A stretch of DNA of 52,054 bases from JAKLKS01 sp964370855 (GCA_964370855.1 CAYJMF010000022.1:1-52054), one strand, 5' to 3'. Positions 18,501 to 26,050 are shown, counted from the first letter of the stretch. Translations and numbers: made by a program. The notes: generated by a model from the letters alone, not told the origin.

Positions 18501-19189
18501 GTCCCTGGTGGAGCGGGGCCGCCGCCGCGGACGGCTCCTTCGCCTCCATCCCCCTCGACGCCTCGGCGATCTATCGGGTCCGGGCGACGAGGTCCGGCGG
18601 CATGGAAGTCGCCTACAGGCGGGACGTCGCGGCGGGGACCCGGGACCTGGAGGTGCGCTTCCCCCGGCTGGAGGATGCCGTCCTCCTCGTCCTGGACGAG
18701 GAGGGGAACCGCGTGACCGTCCAGGCCCTCGCCCTGGCGGAGGACGCCGACCCCCTGAATCCCTACCGTCGGCTCCTGCGGATGCCCGACGCGACGGGCG
18801 CCGTGCGGTTCACAGGCGATGCCACCCTGACCTACCGGGTGGGGGCCGGAGGCTGCGGGTCGGAGTGGCAGCCGCGGATGGCGGAGGGGACCCTGCGCCC
18901 CGGCGGGCCGCCGGCGGAGCTGCGCCTCCGGCGCGGCGTCGCCATCGCGGGGACCTTGCGGGATCCCGCGGGGAACCCTCTGAAGGAGGTCTCCGTCCGG
19001 GTGGACCTGGACGGCATCCCCTCCGAACTGGATCCCGTCGCCACGACCGACGGGAACGGCGCATTCACGCTGCGCGGGCTCCCTCCCGGTCCGGTCCACC
19101 TGCGCGCCTGGATCCAGGAACGGAATGCGTCGGTGAACCTGGGGGTGTTCACCGCCCCTGCGGACGCGGTCTCCCTCATGGCGGAGTAG
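15512..19189 (+). CDS. ECF sigma factor fused through a membrane segment to carboxypeptidase-regulatory-like repeats
   Basis: 1225 residues in one frame. Residues about 10-80 are sigma-70 region 2 (LEQEVWLRAL, GWLATVLRNTAWNDRR) and about 105-168 region 4 with its helix-turn-helix (PPTEMARRLGIPVDTVKSRL). A basic/proline linker leads to a transmembrane segment at about 222-243 (AVAAAALLLLAGGAGWILLG). The remaining 950 or so residues are extracytoplasmic beta-sandwich repeats of the carboxypeptidase-regulatory type, with the recurrent G-T-V-x-D-x-x-G-x-P-V-x-G-A pattern. Membrane-tethered ECF sigma factors with C-terminal extensions are known in Planctomycetes. Release of the sigma domain by proteolysis after an envelope signal is inference. 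An internal ATG at 16154 with a good ribosome binding site could yield the membrane/repeat part alone. No separate anti-sigma factor gene is adjacent. Confidence 0.85.
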   Translation: MGSPGDPVEIETLLAHRDWVRRVARTLVLDEARAADLEQEVWLRALTKPPREDRGLRGWLATVLRNTAWNDRRSEERRGRREAEVPPPGSAPSPADLVAAAETHERVVKAVLALEEPFRAAILLRWFEDLPPTEMARRLGIPVDTVKSRLRRAQERLRERLTAEEDGDPRRWMALLLPLARAAGSMPRETPPPPRAGGPPASAAAPTVLAGGIAMALKSNVAAGAVAAAALLLLAGGAGWILLGREGEDSEAPPPGSPPLASHPTPRAAPEPSTPNMEGGIPLAESAHLLEITVTDLSGTPLPGATATLHRHPRKEIVAGLFDLAFAPPSPTPPLRSAIADAGGRCAIPVPETGEVAILVRAPAFAAWARTFVLAAGVGGTTVVHAVLEPACTLEGIVLDALGLPVEGAEVGARNQRPPAEPPWNGGSATTKADGRFRIEGLPPVAQSLTVRRGSLAWASWTAWLPHERSLTIRLPAGGMAVAGNVLDAATGEPVAGASVGIAVETFEPQPLAMGPAGPAARAGAVTGGDGTFRIEGLPHGRLSHATCRAEGYLPWPDPLRTPPVPNPVPTESTAALEIRMVRGGVVTGTVTDPEGKPVGGANVVTWSRVEATGRFGSTDTVVSGPDGTYRSGPVPPGEAVLLVHPAPPWRGLHQEGLPIFLYDFPGPPHVFTVAAGVEALHDVRLARGSGTVEGTVFDDAGMPVAGASVGVQFGPGFFGGGGLPATSAPDGTFRVEAVAPGKGLRVWGSLPGGGTGSSSPFDLEEGGTAGGQVVVLLPTITLAGRVTRSDGAPVRGAALYLLAGGDGGQALWSALDRLSPLPVLADGTFRIEGVRSGPWILAATAEGCAPAWSGLIQPSGRGTPKGVIVMDGREDLSLVLEPAAPLRGRVRDPAGMPVAGARVWAERAGTFEGPGGGFPPSVTGVDGGFILEGLPAGPVRLHVRREGETTVDAVAGGEDVEVTLPVFAPIEGRILEADGGPARGPVQVEVRVGENGPWWSGAAAADGSFASIPLDASAIYRVRATRSGGMEVAYRRDVAAGTRDLEVRFPRLEDAVLLVLDEEGNRVTVQALALAEDADPLNPYRRLLRMPDATGAVRFTGDATLTYRVGAGGCGSEWQPRMAEGTLRPGGPPAELRLRRGVAIAGTLRDPAGNPLKEVSVRVDLDGIPSELDPVATTDGNGAFTLRGLPPGPVHLRAWIQERNASVNLGVFTAPADAVSLMAE
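16142..16156 (+). promoter_or_regulatory. internal ribosome binding site and in-frame ATG
   Basis: GGAGG (16142-16146), 7 bases, then ATG 16154 in frame at codon 215 of the sigma fusion. The peptide from here starts MALKSN and runs straight into the transmembrane segment, as a normal signal-anchor protein would. It could mark an internal start or the scar of an older gene boundary. Confidence 0.5.
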
Positions 19190-19191
19190 AG

Positions 19192-19269
19192 GACCAACAG
19201 GTGTCTGACACCGTTCTGCTGCTCACCTGTCGGGCGAACGACCAACAGGTGTCTGACACCGTTTTGCTG
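19192..19269. repeat. two REP-like direct repeats at convergent gene ends
   Basis: A 30-base unit, 19192-19221 and 19240-19269, differing at one base (C/T), with an 18-base spacer (period 48). Each unit contains the self-complementary core GGTGTCTGACACC. The second unit and spacer are read as the last residues of the convergent HEAT/cyclophilin gene. The core looks like palindromic units of REP type; that comparison is from memory and unverified. Confidence 0.8.
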
Positions 19270-21316
19270 TCAGGAGGATGTCACCGAGGTCGAGAGCATC
19301 CACCACCTCGATCCCCTCCACCACGATCCCCGTGACGGTGTACCCGCGGTCGAGGTGGGGCGTGCTCCCGTGGCAGAAGAACAGCTGGCACCCCCCCGAC
19401 TCCGCCTCCGACGACCGCGGAACGCCGAGCGTCCCCCGCTCGTAGTACACCCCGGAGAACTCCGCCCGCACCGTCGCTCCGCCGCTGCCGGAGCCGTCGC
19501 CGCGGGGGTCCCCCCCCTGCGCCACGAAGGCCGGCACGATGCGGTGGAAGACGGTCCCGTCGTACCCCCCCTCCCGCACCCGCTCGAGGAGCCTTGCGAC
19601 GGCCACCGGGGCCGCCGAGGGAAGCGTCCGCACCACGAACTCCCCCCGCTCCGTCGTGAAGCGGATGCGGGCCGCGCCGGCATCGGTGACTCGCAGATCC
19701 TCCCGCCGGGGGAACTCCCGCAGCCGCGGCGGCAGCGGCATCTCCGGCTTCGGCCCGTCGGGGCCGGCGATGACCGATGCGGCCATGAAGCGGACCGTGG
19801 GATCGGGATCGCCGAGCAGGGTCCGCGCGAAGGGGAGCGCCTCCTCCTTCGCGACCCGGCCGAGGGCCTCCAGGGCCGATGCGCGGAGGTCCGCCCCGTC
19901 GTCGGGGAACCGCACGTCCTCCATGGCGCGGCGGAGCGCCGCCCGGAGCACGTCCCGCGCCTCCGTCGCCCCCATGGCCCCGAGGTACCCCGCGGCGATG
20001 GCCGCCACCACCGGGTCCTCGTCGTCCAGCGCGTCGAGGCAGGCGCCGAGCCCCTCCCGGCCGAGGGAGCCGGCGGCGTCCACGGCGGCCTCGCGCACCC
20101 GGACCGAGGGGTCGCGGAGCAGGGGCGACAGCGCCTCGAGCCCCCCCTGCTTCAGCACACCCGCCGCCGCGGCGGCGCGGTGCATGGAGAACCTCGACTG
20201 CGCCTGGAGCCGGAGGGCCGCCTTCCCGATCACCGTCCTCGGGTTCCCGAGGGCCCCCGTCGCCGTCACCCGCACGAGGCCCGAAGGGTCGTCGATGGCG
20301 GCCTTCGCCAGGGCCTCCTCCACCCCGGGGAGGGAAGTCCTCTCCTTCGCGCCGAGTGCCTCCGCCGCCGCCGCCCGGGTCCCGAAGTCGGGGTCCCCGG
20401 CGAGGGCGCGCAGGAGGGGCGTTGCCACCGCCGGGTCCTCCACGGTGCCCAGCGCGCGGACGATGTTCACCCGCACCCGCCCCAGGGGCTCCGTCGGGAG
20501 GAGGTCGTCGAGCCCCCCCGTCCCCCCGTGGGCCAGGGCGCCGAGGAGGAGGGCCGCGGCGGAACGCACGTCGGGGTCCCGGTCCTCGCGCACCGCCGAT
20601 TGCACGCGGGTGAGGAAGGGGAGGGCGTCCTCCGCGGCCTCCGTGCGCAGCGTCCGGGGGGCCTTCTGCGGGGCCAGCAGGGTCCGCGCCACGAGGAGGG
20701 CGGCGGCCCGCCCGTCGGGAGGGGTCGCCCCATCGGCGAAGGCGGCGGTCACCCAGCGGGGAAGGCTCTCCGGCTTCTCCTTCCACGCGCGGGCGGCCAT
20801 GACCGCGGCACGGAGGGCCGCGCGGCGGACGGCCGGCTCCCCGTGGAGGAAGAGGGCCGCGAACTCCGGCTCCTTCCAGGCCCGATCCCCGGCGAGCCCG
20901 ACGGCGGAGCCCGCCGCCAGCGCCCGCTCCGCGGGGCTGCCGTCGGCCCGCCGCGTCATGCGCAGCGCCTCCCCGGCGAGGTCCCCCTCCCCCGTCAAGC
21001 CGAGGGCGAGGGCCACGGCCTCCCGCACCCGTGCCTCCGGGTCCCGGGCCGCGAGCTCGAGGAGCGCCGCCGCCCGCACCCCCCCCTTGCGGGCCACGGC
21101 CAGGGCGGCCCGGGCCCGGACCTCCGGGTCGGCGTCCCGGGTCATGGGCTCCAGCTCCGTGAGGGGGGCCCGGGCGTCCTCGAGGTCGAGGAGGTGGTGG
21201 AGGCGGGGGGAGACCATCGCCGCCCCCCCGGGAGGGGCGGAGGCGCAGGCGGGGAGGAGGAGGGCGGCCAGGGCGAGGAGAGCTCCGGCCTGACGGGGCG
21301 AAATCGTTGCGCTCAC
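19223..21316 (-). CDS. HEAT-repeat lipoprotein with C-terminal cyclophilin-type peptidyl-prolyl isomerase
   Basis: About 697 residues from GTG 21316, chosen because AAGGAGGG lies 7 bases upstream and a lipoprotein signal follows (LALAALLLPAC, Cys24). Upstream frame extension to 21688 runs through rpmB and the palindrome and was rejected. Residues about 40-520 are HEAT/armadillo-like repeats, with the recurring pattern DPDxxVRxxAAxALG. About 545-680 is a cyclophilin domain: TVFHRIVPAFVAQGGD carries the catalytic Arg and the Phe/Gln positions, followed by QLFFCHGSTPHLD and TGIVVEGIEVVD. It should act as a periplasmic proline isomerase or chaperone with a protein-binding scaffold. The last 14 residues (from TAKRCQTPVG) are encoded by REP-like repeat DNA, and the stop is in the repeat spacer. 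Confidence 0.88.
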   Translation of the reverse strand: MSATISPRQAGALLALAALLLPACASAPPGGAAMVSPRLHHLLDLEDARAPLTELEPMTRDADPEVRARAALAVARKGGVRAAALLELAARDPEARVREAVALALGLTGEGDLAGEALRMTRRADGSPAERALAAGSAVGLAGDRAWKEPEFAALFLHGEPAVRRAALRAAVMAARAWKEKPESLPRWVTAAFADGATPPDGRAAALLVARTLLAPQKAPRTLRTEAAEDALPFLTRVQSAVREDRDPDVRSAAALLLGALAHGGTGGLDDLLPTEPLGRVRVNIVRALGTVEDPAVATPLLRALAGDPDFGTRAAAAEALGAKERTSLPGVEEALAKAAIDDPSGLVRVTATGALGNPRTVIGKAALRLQAQSRFSMHRAAAAAGVLKQGGLEALSPLLRDPSVRVREAAVDAAGSLGREGLGACLDALDDEDPVVAAIAAGYLGAMGATEARDVLRAALRRAMEDVRFPDDGADLRASALEALGRVAKEEALPFARTLLGDPDPTVRFMAASVIAGPDGPKPEMPLPPRLREFPRREDLRVTDAGAARIRFTTERGEFVVRTLPSAAPVAVARLLERVREGGYDGTVFHRIVPAFVAQGGDPRGDGSGSGGATVRAEFSGVYYERGTLGVPRSSEAESGGCQLFFCHGSTPHLDRGYTVTGIVVEGIEVVDALDLGDILLTAKRCQTPVGRSPDR

Positions 21317-21430
21317 GGGCGATCCCTCCTTAGATTCGGTCCTTCTTTTTCGCGCCCCGGGCCTAAGGGCGCAAGCACCCCTCCGCGCGCGGCCGTGACC
21401 GGCCACCGCGGGGCTCGAGAGGAGTCTCCC

Positions 21431-21661
21431 ATGGCGCGCACCTGCGATGTCTGCAACAAGAGGACCCGTGTCGGCAACCACGTCACCCGCCGAGGCCTCG
21501 CCAAGTCCAAGGGCGGCGTCGGCCGCAAGATCACCGGCCGGTCCAAGCGGAAGTTCCGCCCCAACATCCAGCGCGTCAAGGTGATGGTCGGCAAGACCCC
21601 CACCCGCAAGCGCGTCTGCACGAAGTGCCTGAAGGCGGGCCTGGTCCGGAAGGCCGTATAG
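21431..21661 (+). CDS. rpmB: ribosomal protein L28
   Basis: 76 residues, normal for bL28. It opens MARTCDVCNKR and contains RRGLAKSKGGVG and RRGL/KRKFRPNIQRV-type basic segments typical of the family. Two CxxC pairs (Cys5/Cys8 and a C-terminal CTKC) make it the zinc-binding form. GAGGAG stands about 8 bases before ATG 21431. It is a large-subunit protein on 23S rRNA. Single-gene unit: divergent from the HEAT/cyclophilin gene and convergent with the kinase gene. Its TAG stop forms the first bases of a perfect 41-bp inverted repeat. Confidence 0.96.
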   Translation: MARTCDVCNKRTRVGNHVTRRGLAKSKGGVGRKITGRSKRKFRPNIQRVKVMVGKTPTRKRVCTKCLKAGLVRKAV

Positions 21662-21770
21662 GGGGATACGGTACCCGACCCGATTCATCGGGGTTGGGCT
21701 CGCGACTTCCCGCCAGGCGGGAGCCCATCGCCCAACCCCGATGAATCGGGTCGGGTACCGTATCCCCCTA
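21659..21770. terminator. perfect 41-bp inverted repeat between convergent rpmB and kinase genes
   Basis: Left arm 21659-21699 and right arm 21730-21770 are perfectly complementary; the loop is 30 bases (21700-21729) and contains its own stem CCCGCC/GGCGGG. The rpmB stop TAG opens the left arm and the kinase stop (minus strand) closes the right arm, so both genes end inside the element. It is symmetrical and could act as a bidirectional terminator, though no U-tract follows. A mobile palindromic unit is an alternative. Confidence 0.85.
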
Positions 21771-22823
21771 CCTGAATCTCCGGAACCGCCGCCGGGACTT
21801 GATGTCGATGGTCGGCGGCTTCACGGCGAGCCTCCCCTCCATCCACGCCTGCAGGTCCGTCATCAGGTCCGCCGGGGACTGGTAGCGCTCCTCCCGGGCC
21901 TTGGCCATCATCTTCTCGATGACCTGCGCGAGCCCCCGCGACACCCGCGGGTTCACCTCGTCCGGCGGATCCAGCGGATCGTTGATGTGGCGCGTCATGA
22001 TCACCGCGGGGTTCGGCCCCGGGAAGGGCGCACGCCCCGTCACCATGTGGAACAGCGTGGCGCCGAGGGCGTAGATGTCGGTGCGGATGTCGATGCGCCG
22101 GTCCCCCCGCGCCTGCTCCGGCGAGATGTAGAAGGGGGTGCCCATGGCCATCCCCTCCTCCGTCTGGGAGCCGTCGGCGGAGACCTCCTTGGCGAGGCCG
22201 AGGTCGCACAGCTTCGCCACGCCCTCCCTCGTCACGAGGATGTTGGCCGGCTTGATGTCGCGGTGGACGATGGTCGAGCGGTGGGCGTGGTCGAGGGCGC
22301 GGGCCACCTGGATGGCGATGCCGGCGGAGCGGTGCTCGTCGAGGGGACCGCCCCCGAGCATCTCGGCCACGGTCTGCCCCTCGCAGTACTCCATGACGAG
22401 GAAGCGGTACCCCCGGTCCTCCCCCACGTCGAGGGCGGCGATGATGTTGGGGTGGTTGAGCTTCGCCGAGGCCAGGGCCTCCCGCTCGAAGCGCCTCGCG
22501 TAGGCGGGATTGTGGGAGAGGTGGGGGCTCAGGACCTTGAGGGCCACGGTCCGATCCAGGGAGAGCTGGACGGCCTTGTAGACCGAACCCATGGAGCCGC
22601 GTCCGAGGGGCGAGAGGAGCCGGTACCCGGCCAGCTGCTCCACGGGGAGGGGGGCCGGCGGAGGAGCGGGCGGGGGAACGTGCGGGGGAGCGGGCGCCGG
22701 GGCCGGCGCGGGAGCCGCCGACGGAGCGGCCCTCCCGCGCGCCTTCTCCGGCGCCTCCTCGTCGTCCCCCTCGCCTCCCCCGGCGCGTCCCGGGAAGACC
22801 GACCTGCCGCGGCGGCGTCGCAT
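21768..22823 (-). CDS. Ser/Thr protein kinase (PknB-type, soluble)
   Basis: 351 residues. A disordered Pro/Ala-rich N-terminus (about 1-60) precedes one Hanks-type kinase domain (about 66-330): glycine loop GRGSMGSVYKA, Lys in TVALKV, catalytic HRDIKPANIL (about 188), DLG in place of DFG (about 207), and activation-loop end GTPFYISPEQARG. There is no transmembrane segment, unlike many PknB relatives. The short C-terminal tail is very basic (SRRRFRRFR). ATG 22823 has AGGAGG 6 bases upstream. It lies 21 bases after ybeY as the last gene of the purA-uppS-cdsA-phoH-ybeY run. Substrates unknown. The stop codon lies in the 41-bp inverted repeat. Confidence 0.92.
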   Translation of the reverse strand: MRRRRGRSVFPGRAGGGEGDDEEAPEKARGRAAPSAAPAPAPAPAPPHVPPPAPPPAPLPVEQLAGYRLLSPLGRGSMGSVYKAVQLSLDRTVALKVLSPHLSHNPAYARRFEREALASAKLNHPNIIAALDVGEDRGYRFLVMEYCEGQTVAEMLGGGPLDEHRSAGIAIQVARALDHAHRSTIVHRDIKPANILVTREGVAKLCDLGLAKEVSADGSQTEEGMAMGTPFYISPEQARGDRRIDIRTDIYALGATLFHMVTGRAPFPGPNPAVIMTRHINDPLDPPDEVNPRVSRGLAQVIEKMMAKAREERYQSPADLMTDLQAWMEGRLAVKPPTIDIKSRRRFRRFR

Positions 22824-22844
22824 GGTGGACCTCCTGCCCGGATC

Positions 22845-23309
22845 CTACTCCGTACGATCGATGGTGTGCCGGACTCCGAGGGCGGCGAGGAGGCGGAGCG
22901 TGCGGCGGTCCATGCGGCGGGCCTTCGCGGGGTCGTGGTCGTCCTCCCCGCAGAGGTGGAGGATCCCGTGGACCGCGTAGAGGAGCACCTCCCCCCGGGG
23001 GCGGAGGCCCCGGGCGCGGGCCTCCCGCACCGCCGTCTCCACGGAGAGGACCACCTCGCCGGCGGGCGCGTCGGCGGGGGCGCCGGGGGGGAGCGGCAGG
23101 GGGAAGGCGAGCACGTCCGTGGGCGCGGGGTCCCCGGAGAACCGCCCGTGGAGCCGCCCCATCTCGGCGTCGTCCACGAGGGAGAGGGAGAGCCCCCCCC
23201 TCCAGCGGACCCGCCGCAGGACCTCGGCAATCTCCCCCGCCAGCCGCCGGGCGTCGATGCGGAGCGAGCGCTGGCGGTCGGAGACGAGGACCCGCGGCGG
23301 CGCGCTCAC
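22845..23309 (-). CDS. ybeY: endoribonuclease YbeY (rRNA maturation)
   Basis: 154 residues, typical for YbeY, a zinc-dependent single-strand endoribonuclease for 16S rRNA 3'-end maturation and ribosome quality control. The metal-binding motif is HGILHLCGEDDHD, with one extra residue before the third His compared with the commonest HGxLHLxGxDH. The upstream element FSGDPAPTDVLAFP matches the conserved TDVLSFP segment. GTG 23309 overlaps the phoH stop as GTGA. The phoH-ybeY pair is a widely conserved neighbourhood. Confidence 0.94.
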   Translation of the reverse strand: MSAPPRVLVSDRQRSLRIDARRLAGEIAEVLRRVRWRGGLSLSLVDDAEMGRLHGRFSGDPAPTDVLAFPLPLPPGAPADAPAGEVVLSVETAVREARARGLRPRGEVLLYAVHGILHLCGEDDHDPAKARRMDRRTLRLLAALGVRHTIDRTE

Positions 23310-24313
23310 CGGCGGGACTCCCCCTTCGCGGGGGGCCTGCCCGCCCCCTCCTCCGCGGCCTCGTAGGCGTCCACGATCTCCTGCACCAGGGGGTGGCGCA
23401 CGATGTCGGGGCGGCCGAGGGCGACGAAGGCGATGCCCGGCACGTCCTTCAGCACCTCGCGGGAGTGGAGGAGGCCGCTGCGCACCCCCTTCGGCAGGTC
23501 CACCTGGGTCACGTCCCCGGTGACCACCATGCGGGAGGAGCGGCCCATGCGGGTGAGGAACATCTTCATCTGCTCCGGCGTCGTGTTCTGGGCCTCGTCG
23601 AGGATGATGAAGCTGCGGTCCAGGGTCCGGCCGCGCATGTAGGCCAGCGGCGCCACCTCGATGACGTCCCGCTCGATGGTGCGCCGGACCTCGTCGAAGT
23701 CGATGAGGTCCTCGAGGGCGTCGTAGAGGGGCCGGAGGTAGGGGTTGACCTTGGCCTGGTAGTCCCCGGGGAGGAAGCCGAGGTGCTCGCCGGCCTCCAC
23801 GGCGGGGCGCGTCAGGACGAGGCGGCGGAACTGCCCGCGGCGGAGCGCCGCCACGGCGGCGGCCACGGCGAGGTAGGTCTTGCCCGTTCCCGCGGGGCCG
23901 ATGGCGAAGGTGATGTCGTGGGTCTGGACGGCCTGGACGTAGCGCTTCTGCCCCTCCGTGCGGGGCACGACGTAGGAGTCGTCGAGGGCGCGCACCACCC
24001 GCTCGTCGCCGGGGGACGGCGCCGCGGCGGCCTCCTCGCCGAGGGATTCCCCCGCGATGAGCTGGTCCACCAGGAGGTCCGGGACGTCCTCCCCCCTCCG
24101 GGAGCGCTCGACGAGGGCCTCGAGGACCCGCCGCGCGGAGCGGGCCGCAGCGGGGGCGCCGTTCACGGTGACGGAGCCGCCCCGGGCGGTGACGCGCACG
24201 CCGAGCCGCTCCCGGAGCCTCCGGAGGAGCCCGTTGCCGAGGGAGTAGAGGGCCCGCTCCTCCTCCGGGGACCGGAGCTTGATGATGGTCTGGACCGTCG
24301 TCTTTCCGTTCAT
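23306..24313 (-). CDS. phoH: PhoH-family ATPase
   Basis: 335 residues. The N-terminal KH-like/PIN-adjacent region is followed by the PhoH P-loop ATPase domain: Walker A GPAGTGKTYLA, LTRPAVEAGEHLGFLPGD, Walker B SFIILDEAQNTTPEQMKMFL and the sensor-like VVTGDVTQVDLP. The family is thought to be an RNA-associated ATPase or helicase working with YbeY in RNA processing. ATG 24313 lies 16 bases after cdsA. It is translationally coupled to ybeY. Confidence 0.95.
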   Translation of the reverse strand: MNGKTTVQTIIKLRSPEEERALYSLGNGLLRRLRERLGVRVTARGGSVTVNGAPAAARSARRVLEALVERSRRGEDVPDLLVDQLIAGESLGEEAAAAPSPGDERVVRALDDSYVVPRTEGQKRYVQAVQTHDITFAIGPAGTGKTYLAVAAAVAALRRGQFRRLVLTRPAVEAGEHLGFLPGDYQAKVNPYLRPLYDALEDLIDFDEVRRTIERDVIEVAPLAYMRGRTLDRSFIILDEAQNTTPEQMKMFLTRMGRSSRMVVTGDVTQVDLPKGVRSGLLHSREVLKDVPGIAFVALGRPDIVRHPLVQEIVDAYEAAEEGAGRPPAKGESRR

Positions 24314-24329
24314 GCCCGGATCCTACCGA

Positions 24330-25283
24330 TCAGGCGAGCACGATCCGGTGGAAGAGGAAGGCCGCGGGCCCGGCGAGGAGGAGGGCGTCGACGAGGTCCA
24401 GCGCCCCGCCCATCTCCCCGAAGGTCCGCCCCGAGTCCTTGGCGCCGCAGCGGCGCTTGACCCAGGATTCCACGAGGTCCCCCCCCTGCCCGGCGAGGTT
24501 CACGACGAGGCCGAAGGCGAGGCCGTGGCGGAGATCGAGGCCGAGGGCCGCCCCCGTGGCCGCGGCGGCGGCGGTGCCCGCGAGGAGCCCCGCCACGGCC
24601 CCCTCCCAGGTCTTCTTCGGGCTCACCCAGCAGAGGGGACGGCGCCCCACGGTGCGTCCGGCGAAGTAGGCCGCCGAGTCCCCCAACTTGCAGGCCAGCG
24701 CCGCCATGGTGACGAGGGCCAGGCCGTGGGGCACGCGGGAGTCCATCCCATCCACGGATCCCGAGAGGCGCAGCTCCAGGAGGAGCGCCATGGGGAGGTG
24801 GACGAGGAGCAGGGCCAAGGCGGTGCCCGCGAGGGGGCGGAGCTCGCCGGCCTCCCCGTCGGCGGACTCCACTCCCGGCTTCCGCCAGGAGATGCGGCCC
24901 GCCACGGGAAGGACCACGGCGAGGAACAGGCCGACGAGGGAGAGGGCCGCGGCGTCCCCCGGCCGGACCCCCGCCGCGGGGAGCAGGGCGCGGAGGGCGA
25001 GCAGGGTGAAGGAGGCCCACGCGGTCCAGGAGGGCAGGGTGGGGATGCCCGCCGCCGCGAACAGGTCGCAGGCCTCCCGGACGGCGGCCGCCGCCACGAG
25101 GGCGAGGAGGAGGCCCGTGCCCGGGGCCGCCCCCCGCAGGGACGGGTTCCCGGCGAGGAGGACGTCGAGGAGGATGACCAGCACCACGATGACGGCGAGG
25201 AGGAGCCCCACCCCCACCCGGACGCCGGAGACCGGGGAGGCCGTGGAGGCGGCGGCGCCGCCGGGCTCGTTCGGACCGGTCAC
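24330..25283 (-). CDS. cdsA: phosphatidate cytidylyltransferase
   Basis: About 317 residues with eight or so hydrophobic segments. It makes CDP-diacylglycerol from CTP and phosphatidic acid. The C-terminal signature reads SWVKRRCGAKDSGRTFGEMG then GALDLVDALL: the K-R-x4-K-D part is intact, while the usual HGG is MGG and the final Arg is Val. Similar loosening is seen in some non-proteobacterial CdsA proteins, so activity is still likely. SPKKTWEG is also typical. GTG 25283 overlaps the uppS stop as GTGA. Confidence 0.92.
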   Translation of the reverse strand: MTGPNEPGGAAASTASPVSGVRVGVGLLLAVIVVLVILLDVLLAGNPSLRGAAPGTGLLLALVAAAAVREACDLFAAAGIPTLPSWTAWASFTLLALRALLPAAGVRPGDAAALSLVGLFLAVVLPVAGRISWRKPGVESADGEAGELRPLAGTALALLLVHLPMALLLELRLSGSVDGMDSRVPHGLALVTMAALACKLGDSAAYFAGRTVGRRPLCWVSPKKTWEGAVAGLLAGTAAAAATGAALGLDLRHGLAFGLVVNLAGQGGDLVESWVKRRCGAKDSGRTFGEMGGALDLVDALLLAGPAAFLFHRIVLA

Positions 25284-26050
25284 CCCGCCGGCGCCTCGGC
25301 GGGGAGCGCCCCGAACCTCCGGTCCCGGCGGGCGTACTCGCGGAGGGACTCGTGGAGGTCGGCCTCGCGGAAGTCGGGCCAGCAGGTCGGCGTGACGTGG
25401 AACTCGGCGTAGGAGATCTGCCAGAGGAGGAAGTTGGACACCCGCATCTCCCCCGCCGTGCGGACGAGGAGATCGGGATCCGGGGCGCCGGGGGCGTAGA
25501 GGCGGGACTGGATGGCCGCCTCGTCGATGGCGGAGGGGGCGAGGAGCCCCCGCCGGACGTCCTCGGCGAGGGAGCGGGCGGCGTCGACGATCTCCGCGCG
25601 CCCGCCGTAGTTGAGGGCGAGGCAGAGCGTCATGCCCGGGTTCCCGGCGCTCGCCTTCTCCGTCTCGCGGAGCTCCCTTCGGACGAAGTCCGGCAGCCCC
25701 TCCAGCCGCCCGATGGCGGTGAAGCGGATGTCGTTCTCCATGATCTCGCGGCGCTCCCGGACGAGGAAGGAGCGGAGCAGCTTCCAGAGGATGGAGACCT
25801 CGCGCTCCGGCCTCTTCCAGTTCTCCTGGGAGAAGGCGTAGAGGGTGAGCCTCTGGATGCCGAGGCGCGCGCACTCCATGGCCACGGCCCGCACCGAGGC
25901 GACGCCGGCCCGGTGCCCCCAGATGCGGGCACGGCGGCGGCGCTGCGCCCAGCGCCCGTTGCCGTCCATGATGATGGCCACGTGCCGGGGGAGGGCCTCG
26001 GGGGGGAGGCCGCACCGCTGCACGGGATCGAACCGGGGAAGCCGCGGCAC
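25280..26050 (-). CDS. uppS: undecaprenyl diphosphate synthase (cis-prenyltransferase)
   Basis: About 256 residues. It condenses isopentenyl diphosphates onto farnesyl diphosphate to make the C55 lipid carrier for peptidoglycan and polysaccharide. Motifs are HVAIIMDGNGRWA (catalytic Asp), GHRAGVASVR, LYAFSQENWKRP, LNYGGRAEIVDA and the C-terminal DLLVRTAGEMRVSNFLLWQ then AEFHVTPTCWPDF. In the usual RTSGExRLSNF motif the Ser is Ala here. GTG 26050 was chosen: it lies 2 bases after the purA stop with GAGGT 5 bases upstream. The longer frame reads purA out of frame. Confidence 0.93.
   Translation of the reverse strand: MPRLPRFDPVQRCGLPPEALPRHVAIIMDGNGRWAQRRRRARIWGHRAGVASVRAVAMECARLGIQRLTLYAFSQENWKRPEREVSILWKLLRSFLVRERREIMENDIRFTAIGRLEGLPDFVRRELRETEKASAGNPGMTLCLALNYGGRAEIVDAARSLAEDVRRGLLAPSAIDEAAIQSRLYAPGAPDPDLLVRTAGEMRVSNFLLWQISYAEFHVTPTCWPDFREADLHESLREYARRDRRFGALPAEAPAG

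Noticed and set aside
14654..19099. 1481-codon minus-strand frame opposite the sigma fusion
   Set aside because: It has no recognisable motifs, its composition is typical of antisense frames, and the plus strand has clear sigma and repeat domains.
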